Shown here piece after piece: positions 25,958 through 35,098 of a stretch of DNA of 64,000 nt. The position numbers were made by a program, and so were the translations under genes. The notes beneath the pieces are model-generated. The model was not told where the DNA came from. It did no database searches and saw nothing but the letters and a program-made list of their open reading frames with translations. Source of the stretch: Flammeovirga sp. SJP92 (GTDB lineage Bacteria > Bacteroidota > Bacteroidia > Cytophagales > Flammeovirgaceae). Position 1 is the stretch's first letter; the number at the start of each line of letters is the position of its first letter. Location: NCBI RefSeq assembly GCF_001583495.1, contig NZ_LQAQ01000100.1, positions 1-64,000 on the forward strand. The letters run 5' to 3'.

Positions 25958-25980
25958 AAAATCCTCAAAACATAGATATT

Positions 25981-26018
25981 GAAGGCTAGCATTCTTTAAG
26001 GGTGCTAGCCTTTTTTGA
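25981..26018 (+). terminator. Terminator behind trpB
   Basis: Stem AAGGCTAGCA / TGCTAGCCTT followed by TTTT, 24 bases after the stop codon. It closes the trpF-trpB unit, where trpA would be expected. Confidence 0.88.
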
Positions 26019-26125
26019 TACTTTTTCGGAAGTAAATGACCTCATTACGGAAAGCATAATAGTAAAAGGTTGCGTTTTAAATCATTATTAAAACTCATCT
26101 TACAATTACTAAAACAAAAACCAAA

Positions 26126-27013
26126 ATGAGAGATTTATTATTATACATCGCTTTTATACTGTTCATGTCTTCTACTGCAAATGCCCAACTGATTCCAGTA
26201 GAAATCGACCTTTCCAAAAAGAATCCTACTTATCCTTTTTTGCCAAAGGATATGCCGTCAGTGATCAATGACCTAGATCAAATCAAACTATCTTCACCTG
26301 TATCTGTGCTGACTGAAAATGAAGATTATATCTATGGTACTATCAAGTTCATTCAAGGTGGAACGAATAACCTTATTACTGTTATTCATGTGAAAGATCA
26401 GCTGACTGGAGATAAAGTGAAGTTGAAATTGGAAGACATTAAGTCCATCATTCTTACAGGAGAAAAAACAATTTCAGTAGAACAGCTTTCTAATCAGCAT
26501 AAATCCATCAACTATGTGGGCGATAAAGATATTTCTAGAGTAAAGAAGTTAGGATTTGCTCAAAATCAAGTAACCTATTTTGAGAAAATAAAGATCAAAA
26601 AAGGGAAAAAAGAAAAAGAAGCTTTACTGCAGGCTGTGAACTATGAATGTATGGGCTATAATCAAGTGACGTTATATTTTGATCCTCAGTCAAAACCTAC
26701 TCAAGTAAAGGTTAATTTGGACATCAAAGAGCAAGGATATCGTTACAAAGGTGCAGTGATGGAATTTGTACCTGATGCTTACTATGTGAAAAATAACACC
26801 ACTGACGAAGTGATTCATATTTCTCAAAAATCATATAAACAATCGAATGGTGAGTATGTGTCATCGGTTTATGAGAATGCTGAATTGGTAAGCAACCTAA
26901 AGAAAGGGAATGAAGCGTCTGTGAGTAAATACAGTGAGCAGAACTGGGCTTTCTTTTTATTGAACACAATCAATTACAATAATCAATTGAATGCAACAGT
27001 AGAAAGTAAATAG
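26126..27013 (+). CDS. Secreted protein of unknown function
   Basis: 295 residues with a signal peptide ending near ANAQ. After residue 60 it reads VSVLTENEDYIYGTIKFI and LEDIKSIILTG, a beta-rich module reminiscent of the protein at 16665. A basic middle part (KIKKGKKEKEALL) and a beta-rich end follow. No catalytic motif. It sits behind the trpB terminator and is probably a single-gene unit. Confidence 0.72.
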   Translation: MRDLLLYIAFILFMSSTANAQLIPVEIDLSKKNPTYPFLPKDMPSVINDLDQIKLSSPVSVLTENEDYIYGTIKFIQGGTNNLITVIHVKDQLTGDKVKLKLEDIKSIILTGEKTISVEQLSNQHKSINYVGDKDISRVKKLGFAQNQVTYFEKIKIKKGKKEKEALLQAVNYECMGYNQVTLYFDPQSKPTQVKVNLDIKEQGYRYKGAVMEFVPDAYYVKNNTTDEVIHISQKSYKQSNGEYVSSVYENAELVSNLKKGNEASVSKYSEQNWAFFLLNTINYNNQLNATVESK

Positions 27014-27124
27014 ATAAAAGTCTATTTTATTCAGAAAGATAAGTGTAGATTTAAGCAGTAAATCCTAAGTATAGAATGAGGTTCTAACTTTGGGTTTACT
27101 GCTTTTAATTTATAGATAAATAAG

Positions 27125-27523
27125 ATGAAGATATATTTTTCAGGTTCAATCAGAGGTGGTAGGGAAGACGCCGAGCTGTATGCCCAAATTATTGAAGAAC
27201 TAAAGCAATACGGTGAGGTATTGACAGAACATATTGGCCAAATGGATCTTCAAGAAGAGGAAATCACTGATGAACAAATTCACAATCAGGATATGGCTTG
27301 GCTGACGGCTTCAGATATAATAATTGCAGAAGTGACGGTTCCTTCATTAGGTGTGGGTTACGAGATAGGAAGAGGTTTGGAGATGAAAAAGCCGATCTAT
27401 TGTTTTCATAGAACTGAAAAAACTTCAGCTATGATTTCAGGGTGTAAAGAAATAAAAACATTTAAGTATGCTCAATTGGAAGAAATAAAAATACTTTTTT
27501 CAGAAATATTTAAAGAGCTGTAA
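27125..27523 (+). CDS. DNPH1-like 2'-deoxynucleoside 5'-phosphate N-hydrolase
   Basis: 132 residues of the nucleoside 2-deoxyribosyltransferase fold. The N-terminus MKIYFSGSIRGGREDAELYA and VTVPSLGVGYEIGRGLEMKKPIYC (with the catalytic Glu of GVGYE) match the RCL/DNPH1 branch, which removes damaged bases such as hydroxymethyl-uracil from dNMPs, rather than the transferring branch. The serine of SGSI and the Arg-rich loop bind the 5' phosphate in that branch. The length is a little short of human DNPH1 but without a gap in the core. Stand-alone gene. Confidence 0.78.
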   Translation: MKIYFSGSIRGGREDAELYAQIIEELKQYGEVLTEHIGQMDLQEEEITDEQIHNQDMAWLTASDIIIAEVTVPSLGVGYEIGRGLEMKKPIYCFHRTEKTSAMISGCKEIKTFKYAQLEEIKILFSEIFKEL

Positions 27524-27569
27524 AGTATTTTCAATGAAGATGTTAATAGGGTATGAAGTTTATTGGGAG

Positions 27570-27632
27570 GCCCAAAGATCCAATTAAATTATTGAACATG
27601 TTCATGCTTTTAGATTGGGTTTTTTCTATATT
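27570..27632 (+). terminator. Probable terminator hairpin
   Basis: CCAAT-TAAA pairs with TTTA-G-ATTGG around an inner palindrome TGAACATGTTCA, and a run of six T follows. The stem has a bulge, so moderate confidence. Confidence 0.5.
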
Positions 27633-27710
27633 GTATTATTAATACTCTTAGTTTTTATAATTTTCTACTACAATAGATAGAATTACAAGCGATACAAAAT
27701 TCAAAATTTC

Positions 27711-28667
27711 ATGGGAAAGCGACTTACTTTTTTACTTTATTACCTTATGTCCTCATTGCTTGCAGTAGCTCAATTAGCCAATACAAATCATAATACATTA
27801 TCATCAAAAAAAGGACAGGTATTGGAGTTTAAAGATCAGAATCAATTACTTTCTCCAAGGTTAGGTTTCGGTTATGCCAATGATGCTAACTACATTTACG
27901 TCACTTCAGGTGTTACTGTGAATAAAGAATTTCAGAATACAATAGAAAGATATGATCCTAAAGAAAATCAATGGGAATTGCTGTCAAAGAAGCTTTCACC
28001 GCTTCAATATTCAAGCCTGTCACTGAGTAATGATAAATTGTATGTCATTGGCGGTGTCAATAAGAATGGCAGGGTCAGTTCAAAAGTAGTAATATATGAT
28101 TTAAAGACTGGAGACTTCTCAAAGGGAACAGAACTGTCATCTCCAATATATAGTTGTGGCTCTGCTGTTTGGGGTGGACATATTTATGTTTTCGGAGGAG
28201 CCTATGATAAAACATTTTATTCTAAGTCATTAAAAAGATATGATCCCAAAGCAAACACTTGGGAGACACTGACCGATATGCCGTCAAAGAAAAGCACTAA
28301 AGGTGAAATCATAGATGGTAAATTGTATACGATAGGAGGTTACAATGGGAAAAAAGCGTCAAACAGTGTGGATGTATATGATATCTCAACAGATAAATGG
28401 GGGCATGTATTTGATTTGCCGGTAGAAGTTTCAGCACATGCCACTGCTGTTATCGATGGTAAAATTTGGATTGTAGGCAATTACAATGAAGAAAGTTACT
28501 TAGCTTCTATTGATCCGATCAATAAGATATATATTGAGTACAACTCCAATATGAAAGTCAGCCGTCATGGTGGTTGTGCGTATATCAACAATGAATTGTA
28601 TATTTTTGGAGGAATAACTTCTACGACCGGTAAGGCACTTAGCAGTGTACAGAAGCTTGAAATGTAA
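27711..28667 (+). CDS. Secreted kelch-repeat protein
   Basis: 318 residues with a signal peptide. About five or six kelch motifs, each with the pattern of a hydrophobic strand, G-G, and later Y/W: KLYVIGGVNKNG, HIYVFGGAYDKT, KLYTIGGYNGKK, KIWIVGNYNEES, ELYIFGGITSTT. They alternate with RYDPKENQWE/RYDPKANTWE/VYDISTDKWG. The repeats form one beta-propeller, so the protein is probably a secreted or outer-membrane-associated binding module. No enzymatic motif. A terminator follows. Confidence 0.86.
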   Translation: MGKRLTFLLYYLMSSLLAVAQLANTNHNTLSSKKGQVLEFKDQNQLLSPRLGFGYANDANYIYVTSGVTVNKEFQNTIERYDPKENQWELLSKKLSPLQYSSLSLSNDKLYVIGGVNKNGRVSSKVVIYDLKTGDFSKGTELSSPIYSCGSAVWGGHIYVFGGAYDKTFYSKSLKRYDPKANTWETLTDMPSKKSTKGEIIDGKLYTIGGYNGKKASNSVDVYDISTDKWGHVFDLPVEVSAHATAVIDGKIWIVGNYNEESYLASIDPINKIYIEYNSNMKVSRHGGCAYINNELYIFGGITSTTGKALSSVQKLEM

Positions 28668-28689
28668 TTATAAAAAGACATTATAAAGC

Positions 28690-28727
28690 AAGGTCAATCA
28701 GAGCATTATAATCTGATTGACCTTTTT
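28690..28727 (+). terminator. Terminator
   Basis: Stem AAGGTCAATCAGA / TCTGATTGACCTT and a T run. Confidence 0.9.
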
Positions 28728-28845
28728 TATTTTAAGTCAAATTAAATTGAAATTTTGAAAAATCTACTATATTGAGTTCGGAAAAGGACGTTTCTATACA
28801 GGAATGCACCTTTTGCTTAAAGCTCCTTCAATAACCCAATTTAAA

Positions 28846-29841
28846 ATGAGAAAACTACTAATTATTCTTACAGCATTATTTCTTTTACCGTTATTTTCTT
28901 TTGCTCAATCTGATTCATCTAATGTAGAAAAAGAAGTATATCCTTATACTTTTCCTATATGGGGGCAAAAAGTACTAGATAGAGGAATCAAGATGCCCAA
29001 GCCAGCAGGTATAGGATTCAATTATGTTTTTAATGAAATGTACCTCAATATTTCAGAATTTAAAATGGCTATAGGAGGTGTTCCTTTAGAGTCTATCGGG
29101 GTGGAGGAATTAGGTTTTAAAAAGACAAGAGCTTATGCTCATGGCGGAAATTTTAGAGCTGATTTGTTCATTTTACCTTTTCTTAATGTATACGGATTAT
29201 TTTCCTATTCTTATGGCGGAACTGCTGTAAATCTGCAACCTCAGATTGGTGGTGTTACATTTCCAGAGTTTAGTTCTGATGTACAATTCAACGCCACAAC
29301 ATTTGGGGGAGGAATGACCTTGCATTATGCCATCAAAAAGTTTTTTATCAGTGCCGATGCTAACATCTCTTCTTCTAAAAGTGCGTTGCTCAACCAAAAT
29401 GTAGGAGTGATAACATCTTCCTATCGTTTTGGTAGAAGGTTTCAATTTAAGAATGGAACCAAGCTCGCCTTCTATGTAGGAGCCATGTACCGTAACTTTA
29501 TTAATCATGAAGGGAACACCGGTAGTATTACTCTTGGAGAGGCACTTCCTAATATAGAAGAGAAATATCAAAACTGGTACGATGGGTTATCACCAATTCA
29601 AAAAAGATTGGTAGATGAGGTAGAGCAAAAACTAGAAGAACGTTTAGGAGATACACCTTACGACAAAATCACTGATTTACCGATTTCATATTCCATCAAA
29701 AAAGATTTGATCAAAAAGTGGACTTTCCAGTTTGGTGGCAACTATGAAATCAATGACCGATGGATGGTGAGAGGAGAGTATGGAGTTTCTGATTTCAGTA
29801 AGTTTTTGATGACTGGTGTGAATTATAGATTTGGTTTTTAA
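28846..29841 (+). CDS. Outer-membrane beta-barrel protein of unknown function
   Basis: 331 residues from the ATG at 28846, chosen because MRKLLIILTALFLLPLFSFA opens a signal peptide; the ATG at 28804 would put a polar tail before it. The middle and end alternate hydrophobic and polar residues with frequent Gly and aromatic pairs (GVNYRFGF at the very end, with the terminal Phe of outer-membrane barrels). A charged helical insert (about 250-300, EVEQKLEERLGDTP) lies between two strand sets. Ligand unknown. Confidence 0.78.
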   Translation: MRKLLIILTALFLLPLFSFAQSDSSNVEKEVYPYTFPIWGQKVLDRGIKMPKPAGIGFNYVFNEMYLNISEFKMAIGGVPLESIGVEELGFKKTRAYAHGGNFRADLFILPFLNVYGLFSYSYGGTAVNLQPQIGGVTFPEFSSDVQFNATTFGGGMTLHYAIKKFFISADANISSSKSALLNQNVGVITSSYRFGRRFQFKNGTKLAFYVGAMYRNFINHEGNTGSITLGEALPNIEEKYQNWYDGLSPIQKRLVDEVEQKLEERLGDTPYDKITDLPISYSIKKDLIKKWTFQFGGNYEINDRWMVRGEYGVSDFSKFLMTGVNYRFGF

Positions 29842-29887
29842 GAGCATGTTTGGAATTTTTACTTAAAAAATGTTTCAAAAATGCTCT
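29841..29887. repeat. Palindromic element, short copy
   Basis: AGAGCATGTTTGGAATTTTT and its imperfect complement (AAAATGTTTC...AATGCTCT) form an inverted repeat starting at the last base of the preceding stop codon. The arm AGCATGTTTGGAAT recurs in the element at 38519-38641, also just behind a stop codon. A small dispersed palindrome, MITE-like or terminator-like. Confidence 0.6.
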
Positions 29888-30028
29888 AAAACCAGCTTTT
29901 AGATTTTCAAATAACTAATGAAAAATTAGATACTATCAATATTCTGAAACAATTCAAAGGACTTATTGATTATATTAAGTATCTTATTGATAGATGAAAC
30001 GTTATTGTGAAGCAAACCAATTTCAATC
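29888..30028. other. AT-rich gap, nothing recognised
   Basis: Between the palindromic element and a tiny reading frame. No gene, promoter box or repeat of note. Confidence 0.5.
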
Positions 30029-30136
30029 ATGAGAAAGACTATCTATTACATTATCTTATGGTTTATCTACAAGGTATTTTTAAGTGCTTATGATAGATCA
30101 TCAAAAGTATTAATCAGGTTTAACTATAAATTTTAA
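30029..30136 (+). CDS. Very short membrane-type reading frame, uncertain
   Basis: 35 residues starting MRKTIYYIILWFIYKVFL and ending VLIRFNYKF. The start looks like a signal or membrane segment and the end like the last strand of an outer-membrane barrel with a terminal Phe. This could be the remnant of a barrel gene that has lost its middle, or chance. No ribosome site or promoter box is evident. Confidence 0.25.
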   Translation: MRKTIYYIILWFIYKVFLSAYDRSSKVLIRFNYKF

Positions 30137-30139
30137 CAG

Positions 30140-30177
30140 AAAAAAGCATTGCTGGTTCAGAACCAAGCAGTGCTTTT
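30140..30177. terminator. Terminator between convergent genes
   Basis: AAAAGCATTGCT / AGCAGTGCTTTT stem continued by GGTT / AACC, with T run on plus and A run on minus. Confidence 0.85.
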
Positions 30178-30199
30178 TTACACATGAAATACAATGAGC

Positions 30200-32434
30200 T
30201 TATCTCAAGCTACTTTCAAAAGTAGTTGAACTGATACTCCAAACTGATTTTACTTTTCTTTCTTTCATTGAAAGCCCTCTTGTATTCGTATTGATACTAT
30301 TGAGGAGATTGACTAAAGGATCTCCACCTACACCTGATCTTGTAGAACGAACACCGTTTACATTAAACAATTGTTCTGGATTTGGAATAGCCTCTTCTGA
30401 AGCTAAAACAAACATTTTATCAACACCAGTACCTTCAACAGTAAATTCAATATAGTTTCCTTCAAGATCAACTGGCACTACATCCTTTTCATACCCTTCA
30501 AGAATATTGTCAGATTTATTATCAGAAAAATCAAAAGGTAGTAGTAGTTGCATTTGCCCATCGTTGTCAATCATAAAAACATACAAGAACATATTTCTTT
30601 TCTTCCAGCGGGCAAAAAGGGCAGGGTCTTTTTTGAATGCCAGACGCATATTTTGGCCTTCATAAATTTTACCTCCATCAATAACATTTCCGTTATCCAA
30701 GTCTTGTAGACATAATTTATAAGGAAAGGCCATATTTGCTGGAGACCTTAAAGTCATCCATTTTTTTAATGCTCCAATTTTTTGAGCTTGATCAGTCAGA
30801 TTATACTTGAAAGATTGGCTGTTTACATTTACAGGTTCAGCGTAAGTTGGGAGTGTTTTTGTCTCTTCGCTTTGTGCGTTGGCAGATTGTAAAGTCCAAG
30901 CATATTTTAATTTTCCATCTTCATAAAAACCGCCTAAAATATATGAAGCATCAAGACTACTTTTAGAAAGCTTAGTTGCTGACTCTCCAAATTCCCCCTC
31001 AAGCATTTTATATTTATCACTTGACAGAGGTAGGTTGATAAACAGTTTTACATTTTTCTGTCCATTGCAAAGCATACCATTTACTGTTTTTTGGACTACA
31101 GCTGGAGATGGGTCCTTGATGACAGTTTGTTGACCGCAAGTATTTGAAATCATCCATTGTGACGTACTTTCATTGAACGCAAGGGTATGTGTTCCCACTT
31201 CCCAAGGTTTTATGATAGAAAATGAAGAGGACTTCAAAGTTTGCAATTCATGGCCAATGCTTGTGATTTGAATATCACTTAACGAGCTTTTAGCTGCATA
31301 TACTACCAAGTTTGGGTGATTGGCATGTGCCCAAACCTTCACTTCAAAAGCATCACCTTCTTTGATATCATTTAAGTTGCCATTGATTACTTTAGCATAA
31401 GAACTTGTCATCCCATCTAAAGTAGAAATCTCGAGTTCAATGCCTTTATCACTTTTCAAGGTTGTTCCTTTATTGATTTTTAAAGCGGCGCCTCCAAGTA
31501 GTTTTACTTCTCCAGATGAAGCATTAATTTTCTCTACAAACAATAGAGGATTGTCAGAAGTAGAAACATCTTCACCGAATAAAGCTTTATTCATACGGTT
31601 TTCTTGTGCTTCAAATGTTGGAGTCTGTACTTTTCCGTTGAACCTTAATAATGAACGTACTCTTTTTTCTAATGTCGCAACATTTTCTACAGAAGGTGAA
31701 GCGTTGATAGCCTGAAGAAAGGCATCTGTAAATGCACCTTGAGGAAGCCCTTCTGTATTTACAGTTTCAGAAGCAGTTTCATTATTTTGAGCGGCAGAAA
31801 TAATCAATGCCCCTCTTGTAGAAGGAGGAATAGTTTTAGGAACAGAAGTCTTGATATCAGGAAATTTATGATTCAAGCTTCTTGTAACAGGAGTTTCTGC
31901 AGTAATGGCATTTCTACTTACAGAACCACTATGACAGCTATCAAAAATAGCCGTAACTGTTGCTTTTTTATTGGTCAAAGAAAGTAAAAAAGCATTTATC
32001 TCGGTGTCAAGAATATAATTCTGCTTTCCTTTGTAGGCATCTGAGGGGACAATACATTCTTGTGTTTTATCCGCTTCAAAGTGTCTACTGTTTTCTACTT
32101 GAGAACCATGTCCTGCATAATAGAAAAATACAATGTCGTTGGATTTGGTATTATCTTGAAGCCATTTGAATGCTTCCTTCAATCCTTTGGTGGTTGTTTC
32201 TTCAGGAGTGTCCAATACTTTAATGACATCAAATTGATATTTGCATTTCAATACATTAGACATGGCGTTAGCATCTCTGACGGCACCATTCAGGTTTCTC
32301 CAAGTTAGTGTCTCCCCTGTAGGAGTATCAGGTACATATTTGTCAATGCCAATGATAAGTGCAATTTTCTTGGCATTAGCATCTTGTAAAAGACAAGTAA
32401 TGGCAAAGACGACGAGTAAAATTGTTTTTTTCAT
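30200..32434 (-). CDS. Caspase-fold (peptidase C14) secreted protein
   Basis: 744 residues from the ATG at 32434; an upstream TTG at 32449 is rejected. Signal peptide about 1-21. Caspase-like domain about 22-280 with the catalytic His109 in YYAGHGSQVE and Cys167 in DSCHSGS, both intact, so it is probably an active metacaspase-type protease with Arg/Lys specificity expected for the family. Beyond about 300 it has beta-rich regions and, near 590-700, a module (RLAFKKDPALFARW ... MQLLLPFD) like the DUF4384-type domain often attached to such caspases. A promoter box lies at 32478-32485. Secretion suggests a role outside the cytoplasm. Confidence 0.84.
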   Translation of the reverse strand: MKKTILLVVFAITCLLQDANAKKIALIIGIDKYVPDTPTGETLTWRNLNGAVRDANAMSNVLKCKYQFDVIKVLDTPEETTTKGLKEAFKWLQDNTKSNDIVFFYYAGHGSQVENSRHFEADKTQECIVPSDAYKGKQNYILDTEINAFLLSLTNKKATVTAIFDSCHSGSVSRNAITAETPVTRSLNHKFPDIKTSVPKTIPPSTRGALIISAAQNNETASETVNTEGLPQGAFTDAFLQAINASPSVENVATLEKRVRSLLRFNGKVQTPTFEAQENRMNKALFGEDVSTSDNPLLFVEKINASSGEVKLLGGAALKINKGTTLKSDKGIELEISTLDGMTSSYAKVINGNLNDIKEGDAFEVKVWAHANHPNLVVYAAKSSLSDIQITSIGHELQTLKSSSFSIIKPWEVGTHTLAFNESTSQWMISNTCGQQTVIKDPSPAVVQKTVNGMLCNGQKNVKLFINLPLSSDKYKMLEGEFGESATKLSKSSLDASYILGGFYEDGKLKYAWTLQSANAQSEETKTLPTYAEPVNVNSQSFKYNLTDQAQKIGALKKWMTLRSPANMAFPYKLCLQDLDNGNVIDGGKIYEGQNMRLAFKKDPALFARWKKRNMFLYVFMIDNDGQMQLLLPFDFSDNKSDNILEGYEKDVVPVDLEGNYIEFTVEGTGVDKMFVLASEEAIPNPEQLFNVNGVRSTRSGVGGDPLVNLLNSINTNTRGLSMKERKVKSVWSISSTTFESSLR

Positions 32435-32477
32435 AAAAAAGGAATACAACAGAAAAGGTATTGTTTGTACTATTTAT

Positions 32478-32485
32478 CAAAAATA
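32478..32485 (-). promoter_or_regulatory. Promoter box of the caspase gene
   Basis: Reads TATTTTTG on the minus strand, matching TAnnTTTG, about 44 bases before the ATG at 32434. Confidence 0.5.
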
Positions 32486-32571
32486 CTAAAATATATAACA
32501 TCCTCAGATATTAAATCATTGTAAAAAGGAATGTAAATCACTTATTTTATTGAAATATTTTATTAAATGAC

Positions 32572-32579
32572 TATATTTG
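32572..32579 (+). promoter_or_regulatory. Promoter box of thrC
   Basis: TATATTTG matches TAnnTTTG, leaving a leader of about 75 bases before thrC. Confidence 0.55.
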
Positions 32580-32657
32580 CTTGTAATATTTTCAATAAAA
32601 CACGATTATCTTTTACGGATATATCAATGTGATGCGAGAACGAAAAGAAGAAGTAAG

Positions 32658-33983
32658 ATGATCTATTATAGCACTAAACGACAAGCTGAAGAGGCGAGTT
32701 TAAAGAAAGCACTCTTCAAAGGGTTACCAGAAGACAATGGTCTTTACATGCCTGAGACAATTGCGAAATTACCTCAAGAATTCTTTGACAATATTGAGAA
32801 CTTATCATTTCAAGACATTGCTTTTGAGGTGACAAATGCTCTATTGGGTGGAGATGTTCCTTCAGAAGAAATTCGCAAAATTGTAGATGATGCCGTTAAC
32901 TTTGACGCGCCAATCGTGAAAGTAGTAGATCAAATTTACTCACTTGAATTATTCCATGGTCCTACTTTAGCATTTAAAGATTTCGGTGCAAGATTTATGG
33001 CTCGTTTGATGTCGTATTTCTTAGACAAAGGTGAAAATCTACACATTTTAGTAGCAACATCAGGTGATACTGGTAGTGCAGTAGCACAAGGTTTCTTTGG
33101 TGTGGAAGGTATTCAAGTGACCATTCTTTATCCTCAAGGAAAAGTAAGTCCTATTCAAGAGCAACAATTGACAACAAATGGTGGAAACATCAAAGCTGTT
33201 GAGATTGAAGGTACATTTGATGACTGTCAGCGTTTGGTAAAAGAAGCGTTCCTTGATCCGGAATTGAGTGAGGCGTTGAACCTTACTTCTGCCAACTCAA
33301 TCAACATTAGCCGTTTGATCCCTCAGTCATTCTACTACTTCAATGCATTTGCACAATTGAAGAGAGAAGGCTTTAAGAAAGTAGTATTCTGTACACCAAG
33401 TGGTAACTTCGGTAACCTTTGTGGTGGATTGATCGCTAACAGAATGGGATTGAAGGTTGAAAACTTTATTGCAGCAACCAACTCCAATAAAGTAGTTCCT
33501 GTTTACTTGAAAACAGAAGTATTCCAACCGAAAACTTCGATTTCAACAATTTCAAATGCCATGGACGTTGGAAATCCTTCTAACTTCCCTCGTTTATTAG
33601 AATTGACAGGAAATTCTTATGAGAAATTGACAAAAAGAATTTCTGGAGCTTGGTATAGCGATGATGATACGGAAGAAACAATGAAAGAGGTGTATGATGA
33701 AACACAATATGTAATGTGTCCACATACAGCAATTGCTTACAAGGCATTGAAGGAATATATGGATTCAAATGATTTAGGTAAAAAGACAGCAGGTGTTTTC
33801 TTATCTACAGCACATCCAGTGAAATTCGTAGAAATTGTTGAGCCAGTAATCAACAAGAAAATCGAAATTCCTCAGCGTTTGCAAGAAATCATTGACAGAC
33901 CGAAAGAGGCAACATTAATGCCTGCTAGTTTCAAACAATTCAAGAAATATTTGTTGACTGAAACAGAACTTGTAAAGAGTTAA
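32658..33983 (+). CDS. thrC: Threonine synthase
   Basis: 441 residues from the ATG at 32658; earlier in-frame starts back to 32577 overlap the promoter box and are rejected. It makes threonine from O-phosphohomoserine. PLP lysine in GPTLAFKDFGARFM, VATSGDTGSAVAQGF and TPSGNFGNLCGG are intact, and the N-terminus MIYYSTKRQAEEASLKKALFKG, split at the middle, is typical. A 9-residue frame (32632-32661) in front of it overlaps the start codon as ATGA. Alone in its transcript, with its own terminator. Confidence 0.95.
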   Translation: MIYYSTKRQAEEASLKKALFKGLPEDNGLYMPETIAKLPQEFFDNIENLSFQDIAFEVTNALLGGDVPSEEIRKIVDDAVNFDAPIVKVVDQIYSLELFHGPTLAFKDFGARFMARLMSYFLDKGENLHILVATSGDTGSAVAQGFFGVEGIQVTILYPQGKVSPIQEQQLTTNGGNIKAVEIEGTFDDCQRLVKEAFLDPELSEALNLTSANSINISRLIPQSFYYFNAFAQLKREGFKKVVFCTPSGNFGNLCGGLIANRMGLKVENFIAATNSNKVVPVYLKTEVFQPKTSISTISNAMDVGNPSNFPRLLELTGNSYEKLTKRISGAWYSDDDTEETMKEVYDETQYVMCPHTAIAYKALKEYMDSNDLGKKTAGVFLSTAHPVKFVEIVEPVINKKIEIPQRLQEIIDRPKEATLMPASFKQFKKYLLTETELVKS

Positions 33984-34021
33984 TCAGAAGAATACATCAC
34001 ATTCTTCTTCTTAAAATATAT

Positions 34022-34063
34022 AAGGTGAAAAGTAGTTATTTCAATTACTTTTCACCTTTTTTG
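34022..34063 (+). terminator. Terminator behind thrC
   Basis: Stem AAGGTGAAAAGTA / TACTTTTCACCTT then T run. Confidence 0.9.
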
Positions 34064-34102
34064 TTTTAGTTGAACGCTTAATATCCTTATTTCATTATTA
34101 TA

Positions 34103-35098
34103 ATGTTAGTAGAAATTACAGATAGAGATGCATGGTTGGCAACAATTGCAAAATCTTTAAAGGCTAATCTTAAAGAAGGTGATGACCGTTTTACTTTCGA
34201 TAATGAGGTGGGTAAAGGGACTTTCAGCTGTTATAATATTGAAGATGGAATTCAGGTTCGAAGTATTAGTTTCACTTTGAATGAGGAGATTTTATTTAAA
34301 GAGCAAGCTAGAAAAAACAAACAGACAATAATTATTAGCTTTTCATTTCAAGGGTTTCCAGAAGGGACTGTTTTTGTAGAGCATCCACAAGAAGTTTTGG
34401 GTGAGGAAAAGCAGGTTTTAATTTATTCAGATAATTCCACAATGATTGGTCGGTTTCCAGTGGATAAGCCTAGGATGTTTATTGAAATACACATTCGATT
34501 GGATTGGTTGAAACGTAATTATAAGGACTTTATAAATAAAAACCCCAATGTGGATGTAGGTCTTACCACAAATAGATCCTATTTAGCTCGCCAATCTTAT
34601 ACTTTAAAACATCAAAGATCATTAGAAGAGTTGATGTTTACAGAATATCCTGATGAAATCAAGACACCGGTTTATAAGGGTTTAGTTTTAATCATAGTAG
34701 CAGACATCTTGAATCAGTTACAAACGTCTACTGAAGTTGTCAAGAAGTTTACATTTTCTAGAGAAGTTCAAGTAGAGTTGGATGATTTGGAAGAGTATAT
34801 TAAGAGTAACTTGGATAGAGAAATAACGATAGAGATGCTTTGTAAAAAAATTGGTTATTCTAAGACAAAATTGCATAACCTGTTTAAGTCCTACTTTAAT
34901 TATTCGATGTATGATTACATAAAATACTTGAGATTATCGAAGGCAAAATCCTTATTGTTGACTACAACTTTACCAATATCTGAGATTTCAATACAAGTTG
35001 GTTATCAATCTATCCCTCATTTTACTAATAGGTTTAAAAAAGAATTTGGAGTCACACCCGTTCAATTTAGAAAAGGTTATAATACAGAAATGCTTTAA
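34103..35098 (+). CDS. AraC-family transcriptional regulator
   Basis: 331 residues. C-terminal AraC DNA-binding domain (about 228-331) with two helix-turn-helix units: ITIEMLCKKIGYSKTKLHNLFKSYF and ISEISIQVGYQSIPHFTNRFKKEFGVTPVQFRK, each split around the turn. The N-terminal domain is unlike classical arabinose-binding AraC and its ligand is unknown. About 450 bases downstream on the same strand begins an export operon, which it may control. Confidence 0.88.
   Translation: MLVEITDRDAWLATIAKSLKANLKEGDDRFTFDNEVGKGTFSCYNIEDGIQVRSISFTLNEEILFKEQARKNKQTIIISFSFQGFPEGTVFVEHPQEVLGEEKQVLIYSDNSTMIGRFPVDKPRMFIEIHIRLDWLKRNYKDFINKNPNVDVGLTTNRSYLARQSYTLKHQRSLEELMFTEYPDEIKTPVYKGLVLIIVADILNQLQTSTEVVKKFTFSREVQVELDDLEEYIKSNLDREITIEMLCKKIGYSKTKLHNLFKSYFNYSMYDYIKYLRLSKAKSLLLTTTLPISEISIQVGYQSIPHFTNRFKKEFGVTPVQFRKGYNTEML

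Noticed and set aside
32577-32657. Extended thrC start
   Set aside because: It would begin within the promoter box and lacks similarity to the threonine synthase N-terminus.
32577-32657. A threonine-rich leader peptide and attenuator for thrC
   Set aside because: The only small frame has no Thr or Ile run, and no terminator hairpin lies before thrC.
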